NCBI GenBank assembly: GCA_021234535.1
Contig: CM037845.1
Coordinates: 1,826,501-1,890,500 of the forward strand
Reading direction: 5' to 3'
Length of the DNA: 64,000 nt
Source of the DNA: Stichopus chloronotus
Lineage: Eukaryota > Echinodermata > Holothuroidea > Aspidochirotida > Stichopodidae
Positions within the stretch are counted from its first letter, which is position 1. The number at the start of each line of letters is the position of its first letter. The position numbers were made by a program, and so were the translations under genes. Positions 56,101 through 64,000 of this stretch are shown piece after piece. The notes beneath the pieces are model-generated. The model was given only the letters and a program-made list of their open reading frames with translations, did no database searches and was not told the DNA's origin.

Positions 56101-56493
56101 AGACAGTTTCACTAAGTAGAAATGATTCTTCATTTCGTTAAATTTAGACAAAATTCTATTAACATCATTCACATGACTAAATTTTCAGAATGCTAGTCGC
56201 AGAGCTCGTGATGAGATAAGAAGCAAAATTGAACTGATTGTTTCACCCACTTAGTCTGCCTTAAAACTGTGACTGTTCCCCAATGAGGATTCAATGTAAG
56301 AGATACACTGTAATGTCAATCGCAACCCACTAATTTATGATGTTACGCAATAAAAACCCACAATTATTCTGCAAAAGCCAAAAAATTGAAACAGACAAAC
56401 ATAATTCTTACCATCGACTGGAAGTGAGACATCTTCAATACTCTCTGGTGAGTCAGGAGGAGTAGGACTGAATTCTAAATTAACACTCTGCAT
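26097..56493 (-). CDS. MMS22L: MMS22L homologue, about 35 coding exons, complete from start to stop
   Basis: Known role of the family: MMS22L partners TONSL in the nucleus, binds replication-fork chromatin and promotes RAD51-dependent repair of stalled forks. Coding exons, 5' to 3' on the minus strand: 56412-56493, 52796-52904, 52264-52389, 51736-51794, 50685-50763, 49586-49778, 48925-49015, 47823-47920, 47127-47237, 46361-46451, 45522-45625, 44729-44791, 43613-43735, 43164-43216, 42376-42435, 41468-41575, 40468-40561, 40013-40085, 39307-39400, 38110-38243, 37405-37495, 37158-37234, 36633-36754, 36079-36171, 34403-34616, 32887-32979, 31999-32169, 31428-31532, 31011-31109, 30831-30868 (or 30812-30868), 30265-30297, 28483-28629, 27593-27727, 26597-26770, 26097-26172. 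Phases agree throughout, except for one extra base in 36633-36754 and the uncertain pair near 30.3-30.9 kb. Summed length gives about 1,203 residues, against about 1,240 in human. Matches to the human protein from memory include CSCLQEMWCLMMHLIDARN, KMDLHWTVLMVLNCLHGKL, QGFSFILPCCSDAELPRML and the C-terminus RKAYASFLRRLGSTG. Confidence 0.93.
27360..27560. repeat. (GTGATGACAAT)n minisatellite in an MMS22L intron
   Basis: Degenerate 10-12-base units built on gtgatgac run from about 27365 to 27558, next to the splice donor of the exon at 27593-27727. Confidence 0.75.
30001..30225. mobile_element. Possible MITE with GTGTCACA ends
   Basis: The ends ctctaatggtgtcaca and tgtgacactatggag are inverted repeats. 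The interior contains further tgtcacat/atgtgaca words in both orientations. No target-site duplication is obvious. It lies in an MMS22L intron. Confidence 0.45.
30265..30868 (-). CDS. MMS22L: MMS22L short exon pair with uncertain boundaries
   Basis: Two short exons are needed between the exons ending with IRYFPRFQE and starting with SLRHYVTKF. The first begins at an acceptor at 30869-30870 and reads ATPPVMVGTTHVM. Using the good-looking GTAATT donor gives 57 bases (30812-30868) and phase 0. Using an internal GTTAAG donor gives 38 bases (30831-30868) and phase 2. The second, 30265-30297, has an acceptor after a pyrimidine run and a GTAAG donor, and reads SCAKEPSENL in phase 2 to phase 2. Only the 38-base choice joins all exons in frame, yet the longer form also resembles the human protein (HPVLLALRN against HVMLSHPFE). 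A further small exon cannot be excluded. Confidence 0.5.
31691..31850. repeat. 22-base minisatellite in an MMS22L intron
   Basis: About seven units of catcatctgttgattgcagc plus aa follow each other at an even 22-base period with few substitutions. The array ends in a short TATA-like run. Confidence 0.9.
33256..33330. repeat. 11-base minisatellite (gtgacatggaa)n
   Basis: About seven units at an 11-base period alternate gtgacatggaa and gtgtcatggaa. The site is intronic in MMS22L. Confidence 0.85.
33579..33805 (+). mobile_element. TTAA MITE family A, copy 2
   Basis: TTAA copies at 33579-33582 and 33802-33805 enclose 219 bases starting agggaaaatgaagtcaccc and ending ctgcttattccct. The short ends aggga and tccct are inverted. 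The interior is shared with copies 1 and 3 ('gctaatacatgaatgg', 'gatattcagcaacatcatgaaaaatactta', 'gagaagagaatttcaaaattttgatgatttt'). Confidence 0.9.
33935..34040. repeat. Tandem triplication, about 33-base unit
   Basis: Three copies of 'catgtaagggtgtcacattttgatgcatttt' type stand in tandem, inside an MMS22L intron. Confidence 0.8.
35205..35790. repeat. Minisatellite of about 145 bases with TGACCT half-sites
   Basis: Four units start near 35213, 35354, 35500 and 35655. Each holds a block of TGACCT-like words, then '(a)gggatcatctact', 'acc(c)acac', 'cattagtcaaggttac.cttcttgag' and 'gtgtttacaa'. In the second unit perfect TGACCT words stand at 35354, 35364 and 35374. The array lies in the MMS22L intron between exons 36079-36171 and 34403-34616, and a diverged unit is at 220-275. 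Confidence 0.9.
36633..36754 (-). CDS. MMS22L: MMS22L exon carrying a one-base frameshift
   Basis: The acceptor (ttttctag) and donor (GTGAGT) are canonical. The first codons read AMAKSLWTNIYP and match the human stretch around ASALWRHFFSF. The second half reads VVDLAVSFTQLAID and matches human AADFTLLAMDM. The two halves lie in different frames. A run of four A and four G on the plus strand (36716-36723) holds one base more than the frame needs, and as printed a stop codon follows eight codons later. With 121 instead of 122 bases, the phase into the next exon (36079-36171) is restored. Both flanking exons and all downstream exons are intact, so a base error in this homopolymer is more likely than a dead gene. 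Confidence 0.85.
45191..45436 (-). mobile_element. TTAA MITE family A, copy 3
   Basis: TTAA copies at 45191-45194 and 45433-45436 enclose 238 bases. The element reads on the minus strand as agagaaaattcagtcactcg ... cattccct. Interior order is as in copy 2, including 'gatattcagcaacatcatgaaaaaatactta'. It lies in the intron between MMS22L exons 45522-45625 and 44729-44791. Confidence 0.9.
53580..54702 (+). mobile_element. 5'-truncated LINE, 3' part of reverse transcriptase
   Basis: One open frame covers about 240 residues: MVVNANKTKTMLVCSKQRQ, ILGVHLDSNLLWHDHV, LRRIKPFLNKE, LPFIDYCCLV, RLQKNAARIIMDAS, LRSTTSRNLFISRG and MEWNKL. It is the thumb/C-terminal part of a non-LTR reverse transcriptase; the catalytic core is missing. 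The last residues before the stop at 54309 have lost the family ending. The 3' untranslated part carries the perfect palindrome TTAGCCTAGGCTAA (54646-54659) and a (TAAA)n tail. It sits in the first coding intron of MMS22L in the opposite sense. The first 65 or so bases of the open frame (from 53515) are flanking sequence. Confidence 0.9.
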
Positions 56494-56511
56494 CTTCACA
56501 ATAAAGGATAT
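56412..56511 (-). CDS. MMS22L: MMS22L first coding exon, start codon at 56493
   Basis: The ATG reads from 56493 and opens with MQSVNLEFSPTPPDSPESIE, an acidic, proline-rich start with no N-terminal targeting signal. The exon ends at a strong GTAAG donor (56407-56411) in phase 1, which fits the acceptor of the exon at 52796-52904. Eighteen bases before the ATG there is a good acceptor (pyrimidine run and CAG, AG at 56512-56513). The 5' untranslated region therefore probably continues in a separate non-coding exon in the intergenic region, perhaps near 57.8-58.0 kb, where a GTAAG donor lies at 57792-57796 on the minus strand. That upstream exon is an inference. Confidence 0.8.
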
Positions 56512-58806
56512 CTGAGAGGAAAGTTATAAAACAGATTTTCGGCTTAAATGCCACGGAAGGAATGTCCTCTTTAAATACTACTCTTCACGTTGAAACTGAA
56601 ATTAACAAGTTATAGAAGATGTGGTGATATTATGAAGAAGTAGGCCTTGTAAAATATATGACGGAACATGTGCAAACTTTTGGCCTACATAAGTCGGTGT
56701 TTTAAGACTTTTGTTTCATAATGTATAAGCTGTATTCCAAAATTGCAAATCCTCAGGCAAGAAGTGTACAAATAATGTGATAAAACATCCATTTGCATGC
56801 AACCTTTTAACCTTCTCATCATGTTTGTAACTAGTTGAAGGTTGATAATTTTGGAAGATCTTCCATACATTGCATATTTCGTTAAATACATGTCACAATG
56901 TACTACTGAATGTTACTTCACCGACATGTCACTTTCAAAAGATTGAAATTTTTACGCAAGTGATGTCTCGGCATTGGTCATGAAACTCATGATGATCATA
57001 AATTTCTGTCAATACATCACTGACAGAGGAAACATTGTACAAATCATGTTTCAGTGTCTTACTGTTTAACATCATACACAGTTACAAATGGATGAATTAG
57101 TAATGCCTTAATAACGGTCCAGTTACATTGTTTGAAGATTGCATTCAAGTTAACTTAAGTCAACCAAAGTCAACTGAAGTCATTTGAACAAAAAACGGGC
57201 AAATAACATCTGTTGTTATTCACTCATTGACACACACCTAACCCTACTCACTGTAAATGTAACCATAATGGAGATTGCCGTTTGGATAAAATGTCTCATT
57301 TGTGGAAATAATACGCTTTATTCACATGAATTTGTTTGGACAAATAGACACTAGTGTACATTATGAACAGGTATGTTTGAGGTAGAACAGCCAGCATTCA
57401 CCTGCAATGGAAGTAAGTAAGCACTGTATTCAACACTGTGGTCATGTCCTTCCACAGCAGTACAGATTTACTGCATGACCCGGTTTTGCTAAAATTACTG
57501 TTCAGCTTTAAAATAAAAAAAGAAGTTGTTAGAGCCGCAGGGTCTGAGGACCATCACAAGGCTGAAAAAATTTGGAGTTAGGTTTGGGTTATATGCCTTG
57601 ATGAATAAGTGGACGTTTTTTGGCCCAGTCTTGTGCGCTTACAACTTACAAGTTCCAGTACGTTAGTGCTCAATCATAGTTCATACTGCCTGCTTAGGAC
57701 CAGTACCAGTGACTACACAGTTAATGCATGCAACATTAATTTGTTGTGTAACGGCTACATTAGGCCTAAATTTATTCCAGACAAGTGCAGGCTTACCAAC
57801 GATTTGCGTGTTTCGTCACCATCTCTGAGTCCTAATGAACATCTAAAACTTGATATCTGTCACTTTCTCTTAAATTTGTTGATAAGGAATTGTTTGAAAC
57901 AGTCCGTAATGCGGTAAATCTATTAGGCCAGGATTTACTTCAAGCTTCATCTTTCGCGCGTTCCATCGTTTTCAAGGTGGCATAAACGTAAGATTATCTG
58001 TGTAAGATTGCCATATGTACAGGAACTGGTTGTTGTTGTTGTTGGCAACGGAACGCAAAGAGGCAAGCCTACATATGATCTCTAATTTCGCGTAAGTTTG
58101 TAGCATCTCTCATAATCAACCCCTGTGATCTTTTTGATTAAAAAAATTACAGATATGTGCTGCAGCGTTTCTATTATCTACAGAAATGATGGACAATATT
58201 GTTCACAAAAAGGCTGCGAGTACTCGGCATAGCCCTAGGGAAGTTAGTTATAACTCATTCATCTGTAGTAATATGCATGTGTTGCGCGAAATGAAATAAA
58301 AAAATGTTCACCCCATGGTCTATACTTAGGTAATGACTAAGCTTTTAATACAGAGAACATACAGATAAAGAAGAAAGAAGTATGAAGCACCAAATGATGA
58401 ACTATTATGTGGTAATTGCTATCTATGGAAACATGTTTTGTTGCTATACCTAATATGAAGTCACAGTATAAATTTAGGCCTAATGAGTAATGTAGTATGT
58501 AACAACAAACTCCAATATTTGCTGTCCTACCGATTTTTGGTTTGTTCTGCAACAAAAGTAGAGCAAACAGAAGATGGTGAAATGTATGTTACTTTATGTT
58601 GTAGTGAACATCCCACCCTTGCCCTATAGTTCTATCATCTGAACTTTTCATTTAAGTCTAAGACTATGGTTGTCCACTGCATTACCAGATACAGTATGCA
58701 AAATAAGACAGGTAGGTGTTACTCTGCAGACGACCCCAAAATTTTTAGACTGCAGGTTGGCATACATGTTTCTTTTTTCTCCGTCGGAATATAGTCTAGG
58801 CTAGAG
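56512..58806. promoter_or_regulatory. Divergent intergenic region between MMS22L and CCDC83
   Basis: The two genes start back to back, with 2.3 kb between start codons. The middle of this stretch has more CpG than its surroundings. It contains three E2F-like motifs: TTTCGCGC at 57952-57959, TTTCGCGT at 58086-58093 and the reverse form GCGCGAAA at 58284-58291. E2F control would suit an S-phase repair gene such as MMS22L. A near half X-box (GTTGTTGGCAAC) lies close to 58030, but (GTT)n repetition makes it weak. A shared promoter is an inference; no TATA box or start site is identified. Confidence 0.45.
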
Positions 58807-61800
58807 ATGGGGAAGAAAAAAGCTAAAAAAAGTGGCAAAAAGACTGAGGAAGGAGAAGATGGTGGCAGCAAGAAAGAGCCTCAGATGACCATCAGAGAAG
58901 CTATTCTTGCATATCAGTAAGTATACCACCTGCTGAACACCTTCAATTCTTGAATATCAGTAAGTATATCACCTGATAAATGCCTTTTTAAAATTTACTG
59001 CAGGCCTACACATTTGAGAAATGAGAGAATGGGTGCAGATGGATTGATCAATTAGTTTAATGTAATTAATGGATAAATTTATCGATTACCATAGTTAAAG
59101 AATCAAGTGAACAATTCTATCAATGACTTCTGAAAGCAGATGAATTGTACTTTTAAACTGGCCATTGGTGTATTGCTTTCATGTTTCAGAATCAGCATCA
59201 AGGAAAACCAATTGAGTGAACTCATGTTTGAGAAAAATGAATTAGAACAGAAAAACCAGAGAGTTAGAGAAAGGGTAAGGAACTTTTATAACTGTGAACC
59301 CTCAAGTGGCTGATGAGACTAAGCTGAATTGAGTTAACTACTGAACACTGCTACACCATAGTAATAATGTCAAATATTTTGCCATAATTTTGCATGCCTT
59401 TATTATGATGCTTATATTTTAAAAGCAGCCATTATATAATACTGAGTTACTTTGTTTTACTACTGTACTACTAGTCTAATTTTGCAATGTTGTTTACTTA
59501 AGAATTACATTTCATTTGAATAGACAGATTAAATTGCACTGTTAGATACAAACATGTGTCAGAACTGCTGCTGAGGCTACAGCCACTGAGGCAATGGAGA
59601 TTTCAGAAGAAATGCAACAGAATTATTGCAATTTGCATTTACACTGTGATATGGGTTCAAGAATGCCGACAGTGTACAGTACGAGTTAATGTCCCCTCAG
59701 TGACAAGACCTACCAACTGCCACTTTCTTTTTATAATTGATTCACCCTTTAATTGATTTACCCTTAGTTAATATGGAAATAACATCACATATCTTGCACT
59801 ATGGTAATGTTTCTTTTAAGACAGTCAAGGTTGTAAAGAAAATCAAAGAATGTAATCAACTACTGTTGTTGTGCCTGTGCAACACTACAAATTGCCCACA
59901 ATGCAATGTTTCAGATTTTAGATATTTGTTTAAAATTTCATAACTTTTCACAACTTTTATTTCATAGTTTCAGTACTTAATTGCAGATTTACTCCTCTTT
60001 CAGAAGTTTTGATTTGTTGAATTCCAAAACATTTCTTTGTAGAGAGATGGACTTAAAGAGACCCAGCTACAGCACATCAAAACATTGCTAAAGCAAGCAA
60101 AAGAAAGAGATAAAGAACTTGAGGCGATATCAGTCGTAAATAAAGAACACGTAGAAGTAGCCCTCAAAGAAAAATGGAAATGCTGTAAGGAACAGGAACA
60201 AGAGGTAGAAGGTGAGGAGTTCTTTTTATAATACGATAAAATCAATAGCAGACTTGCCAACTCTGCCAGTTTCACAATGAGTCTTACAGTTTCGGACATC
60301 ATCTCTCAGTGAAAATGTCAGATACAGTGTCACGGTGAAAAAAAAAAATTGATTGGTCTCAAGATATGCTAGAAATACAAATTTTGGGGCAAAATTGGCT
60401 TTTTTTCTAAAAACCAGCAAATTTCACTCTCTTTACTACAAAAGTGATGTACCTGGAATATTTCATTCCCATGTAAGTTTTTGCAAAATTTTGCATTAAA
60501 TGCTCAAATATTTCTCAAAATATGCTGCAAATAGCAATTTTGGGGCAAAATTGGCTTTTTTTTCTCAAAAACCAGCAAATTTGACTCGATTTACCATTAC
60601 AGCAATACTGTATTGAACAATGTGTTCTCAGGTAAGTACTTACAAAACTGTAAGTTAATTGATGTAATAGTTCTCAAGATATGCAGGAAATACAAATTTG
60701 GGGGCAAAATTGGCTTTTTTTCTCAAAAATCAGCAAATTTCACTCTCTTCACTACAAAAGTGGTATACCTTGAAATTTTTCATTCTCAGGTAAGTTTTGC
60801 AAAATTTTACATTAAATGCTCAAATACTTCTCAAGATGTGCTGGAAATAGCAATTTTGGGACAAAATAGACTTTTTTTCTAAAAAATCAGCAAATTTGAC
60901 TTAATTTACCATACAAGTAATACATCTTGCACGTGTTGGCATCATGCACAACCTTACCCAGTTTCAACTTAATCGCTCATATGCTTTTCAAACTATTCTG
61001 GAAAAACCACAATTTGGACAGGTCCGGAAGCACACACACACGCACCCACACCCACACACGCATACACATTGGCACAGACACGTTTTCATTTATACCACCC
61101 AACAGGACCCTCCTTTACCCATGGTCAATCTACCATGGGGTACCTCTGGGGTGTCGCTACTCATCCACTCCAAGTGATTCCATGGCAACCAATCTCCCAT
61201 GGGTGCACAGTATAATATATAGCTCCACTAGCCAAGTGACTACAATATCTTATCTAGCCCCTATAGGGCGATGAGATAAAAATTATTGTACATTGTAAAT
61301 ATGAAGCTTATATCATAAAGCTGCACTGTAGCAGCTCCCTGCTACTATCAAGTCACCAGTAGGTGAGCAATGCCTCAACAGGAAATGGTGAGAGTTGGGC
61401 AGTGAAACAGGCTAAAACAAACTGTTAATAGGAAACAAAAAGAGACATTAATGTTCAGTTTCATAGCTCTCATTGTCTCATCATGGTTACTTCATGGCCT
61501 CACCAATACCTCATGATTTTCCCCTGAATAGATCTGAAAAAGGAAATTGAGAATAAGGAAATGGAATATGAAGGAACAGAAGCTGAAGTGAAGAAGTGGA
61601 TTGCTTATCGTGACAGTGGACAGGCAGAGCATTCAATGCAGATCAAACTTCTCCAAGAAGAATTAGTTGACAGTCAACAAAATTTTGAGGAGATGAAAGG
61701 TGATCGCAAACCTCAAGTCTTTCTGTTTCCAATTTTATTAGTGCTCCAAATAAAGTTGGGCCACTTTTTTATACCTCCTCTTATCAAACTGCGTATGTTG

Positions 61801-63469
61801 TTCGGTATTTTTGAAGTATTAACATTTTGCTCTCGGTTCAAAGATGTGTTTAGTTTTGTTTTGTAATTAGAGTCAGGACTCAGGTGTATGTTTTATTTTT
61901 TGCATGTTGTTACTGTTTGTCTGGTGTCATGTTTTTTATCGGAGGAATTTGAAAAGGTTGGTGGAAAAGTTGGTCAATCCCCATGTCAAAATGAAGTAAA
62001 ATATGTAACACAAGTGTACTGTAGTTGCTCTTTTGCCACTACTGTACCATTAATATATTATTTTACAGAGTGGAGAGCAAATTGCTGTATGCATCATGTT
62101 AATCTATTTGCAAGATTATATTCCTTTAGCATTTTACCTCTCCACTGTGATACAAATAAGTCAAATTCTCTGTTTCAGAAGAGATTCCAGACATTCTACA
62201 TATGCCAGTCAGTGTTAATAAAACTCTATTGCATTTAACTTTTTTTTTTTCAAATTACATTTCATTTTGTAGGTCACCTGGAGAAGACCCTCAGCCTTGC
62301 CAAAGAAGAGATTAAAAGGTCAACAGAGGACAGGCTAAGTGATCAGAAATATGTAGCATCTGAAGTAAGTCTTTTAGATTGACTCAAATTGTATACCTTG
62401 TTAGACTTTGGTGACTTTTGTAAAATTGTGACTCATTTGTAACAATCGCAATATACAGAGTGTCTCTTTTCTCCTCTCTTACAGAAAGCCATGACAACTC
62501 TGGACAAATGGACCAGCCAAGAAGTGAAAGACAATGACTGGCTGAGAAGAGAAGTATGCATTTCAAAAACTGATAAATAAGATCACATATTTAACCCTGA
62601 GAAAAGTTTTGAAATTGTTGCATCTAACTTATAACTTCACTTATTCAGCCCATAGTTATTGCAGACACTAAAAACAGTTCAAGATCTTTGAACTGATCAG
62701 CTTCTTATTAAAAGGGTGGTCTAGTCACAAATATAGCTTTGATATGTTGAAGAGTAAGGCAATCTGACCATTACAGTGAAACTTCCATTCAATTCCCATG
62801 AGTGATTCCGGAGATATGAGCAGTTGAAGTTGCCACATTTGTTACCAACAGTTGACTTGAAGCAAGCAGGAGTGATGTCATCTCCCCACATTGATAAAGC
62901 ATCTTGTGTTTTTCTTTAAAATTACACCACATTTAATACTTCAAAATCAAGTGCTATCACAATGTGAATGTATGATGGGTATAAGAGTTTTGCGGCCTTT
63001 ACATAACCAGTACCTAAGCTGACCACCTATTGATTTCAAGGTCAAAATAATAAATTCAATAATAAAGAAAACAAAAGACTATTCAGCTGTGTGAGGAGAT
63101 GATGTCACTCCTGCTTGCCTCAAGTTCACAGTTGGTAGAAAAAGGTGTAACTTCAACTGGTAATATCTTGAGAACCACACATGGGAACTGAATCGAAGTT
63201 TCATCAGAATGGTTGGATAAACTTTCTCTTCAACATGTCCAAGCTAAATTTGTCGCTAGACCATCCTTTTAAATACTGTCGTGACCAACAATATTTTTGA
63301 TTAACCTCTTTGTCTTTGATCGATATCTTTATCTTTGTTCTTCATAGACGGATCTCCACAGACAAGAAGTTGGTCAGTTACGTCAAACTGTAGAGACCTT
63401 GGAGAGAGAAAACTTGGAAATAATGAGCCGTCTGTTTGAATGCAGAATTGATGATCTCAAGATATCAAG
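58807..63469 (+). CDS. CCDC83: CCDC83 homologue, first seven coding exons (3' part outside the window)
   Basis: Coding exons: 58807-58916, 59190-59274, 60043-60211, 61532-61699, 62273-62364, 62485-62553 and 63348-63469. All have GT-AG introns and matching phases, giving about 271 residues. The protein opens MGKKKAKKSGKKTEEGEDGG, a lysine-rich then acidic start. The rest is almost continuous charged coiled coil with no membrane segment. Matches to human CCDC83 (recalled) include the YQ-x-QIKE-type start of the helix, RRDGLKETQLQHIKTLLK, VALKEKWKCCKEQEQEVE, NDWLRRE and the end CRIDDLKIS (human CRLVDLKIP). The last visible exon ends in phase 2 at a GTAACT donor, and I see no further exon up to 64000. 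Human CCDC83 has a little over 400 residues, so about a third is missing here. The biochemical role is not established; human expression is mainly in testis. Confidence 0.9.
60350..60925. repeat. Tandem array of about 157-base units in a CCDC83 intron
   Basis: Four units share 'tctcaagatatgctggaaatacaattttggggcaaaattggctttttttct', at about 60386, 60542, 60701 and 60858. Units 1 and 3 share 'caaatttcactctct..actacaaaag', and units 2 and 4 share 'caaatttgact..atttaccat', so the array is two dimers of about 315 bases. Confidence 0.9.
61028..61070. repeat. (CA)n-rich microsatellite
   Basis: A run of cacacacacgcacccacaccca type, intronic in CCDC83. Confidence 0.85.
62708..63272. mobile_element. 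TTAA MITE family C with long inverted repeats
   Basis: TTAA copies at 62708-62711 and 63269-63272 enclose 557 bases. The arms (aagggtggtctagtcacaaa... and, reversed, aaggatggtctagcgacaaa...) stay alignable for about 175 bases, up to 'gcaagcaggagtga.gtcatctcc'. The spacer is about 200 bases with no coding frame. It lies between CCDC83 exons 62485-62553 and 63348-63469. Confidence 0.92.
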
Positions 63470-63595
63470 GTAACTTAGTCCCTCCTTGGCCACTTGGATT
63501 AGGCGAGCATGATTCCTACAATTTATTTATGTTGTGAGGTTAAGTACTTGAGACATGCATCCTGAAACAGCTTACGTGGTATACCAAATGCATCA

Positions 63596-63870
63596 AAGTA
63601 CTTGCATAAGGCATTGTTAGTTCTCAAAAACCAACATGTATTTGGACAAAGTGCTCAAAAGTACTTGAATAAGGCATGCATAGACCCTGTCACCAGCTTG
63701 CATTTTTAAGTTAGTGCACCAAAGTACTTGAACAAGGCATGCATAGTTCCTATCACCAGCTTGCATTGTTAAATAGGTGCATACAAGTACCTGAATAAGG
63801 CATGCATATTTTCTATCGCCAGCTTGCATTGTTAAATAAGTCTATACAAGTACTTGAGTAAGGAATTTAT
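63596..63870. repeat. 63-base tandem repeat in a CCDC83 intron
   Basis: The word aagtac(t/c)tg starts at 63596, 63659, 63722, 63785 and 63848, an exact 63-base period. Each full unit then reads '(a)ataaggcatgcat', 'tatcaccagcttgcat'. As 63 is divisible by three, the minus strand shows an open frame with repeats of MQAGDR-YACLIQVL type, which is a by-product. Confidence 0.93.
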
Positions 63871-64000
63871 GGTTAATGCAATCAACAAGCTGAAGAAAAT
63901 TCCTATGCACTTTTTCAAACTTCCTACCAAAGTCAGTAAACCTTCTGCTATCTACAAGTCAACATTAAACCACATTATTTTAGCTGTCTTAATTAGTGCC

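Noticed and set aside
61888..62238. Plus-strand open frame inside a CCDC83 intron
   Set aside because: The exons before and after (61532-61699, 62273-62364) join in frame without it; the sequence is hydrophobic low-complexity.
63617..63829. Minus-strand open frame with 21-residue repeats
   Set aside because: It is produced by the 63-base tandem repeat in a CCDC83 intron, without splice sites or other support.
1..64000. CRISPR arrays, bacterial operons, tRNA or rRNA genes
   Set aside because: No repeat-spacer structure, no tRNA-like box A/B pair with a cloverleaf and no rRNA words were recognised; the tandem repeats have no unique spacers. A tRNAscan or Rfam run could not be made.

Overview
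The window is animal nuclear DNA, not bacterial. It is AT-rich, has long introns with GT-AG boundaries, LINE fragments, MITE-like elements and minisatellites, and lacks operons or Shine-Dalgarno sites. The two genes I can name give clear animal orthologues. The general character (frequent 'taggccta' words, many TTAA-flanked MITEs, hAT termini) suggests a marine deuterostome invertebrate such as an echinoderm. That last step is an impression, not proof.

Layout. (1) 1-16 kb: sparse sequence with three possible minus-strand exons. One is a 5' exon with a signal anchor (start codon at 15781). I cannot name the product, nor prove that the three exons belong to one gene. Interspersed repeats and a degraded LINE (13.45-14.69 kb) lie here. 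(2) 16-24 kb: a mobile-element nest. It holds a TTAA-flanked MITE (16.29-16.88 kb), two direct copies of a hAT-like non-autonomous element with 8-bp target-site duplications (17.23-17.96 and 19.77-20.58 kb), a broken inverted copy between them, a 197-bp terminal-inverted-repeat element and a minus-strand LINE tail. (3) 26.1-56.5 kb: a nearly complete minus-strand gene of about 35 coding exons for the MMS22L homologue (about 1,200 residues once one frameshift is discounted). Its introns carry minisatellites, MITEs and, in the first coding intron, a LINE fragment. (4) 56.5-58.8 kb: a head-to-head intergenic region with three E2F-like motifs. (5) 58.8 kb to the window end: the first seven coding exons of a plus-strand CCDC83 homologue, which runs off the window.

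MMS22L works in replication-fork repair (with TONSL, promoting RAD51-dependent recombination). CCDC83 is a coiled-coil protein of poorly known role. Their divergent arrangement suggests a shared promoter region, but the sequence gives no evidence that the proteins act together.

Most notable: a one-base frameshift inside an otherwise well conserved MMS22L exon (36633-36754); a minisatellite in an MMS22L intron whose units carry regularly spaced TGACCT nuclear-receptor half-sites; several TTAA-flanked MITE families; and a palindrome shared by the 3' ends of two LINE copies. I did not find a clearly new biological system.
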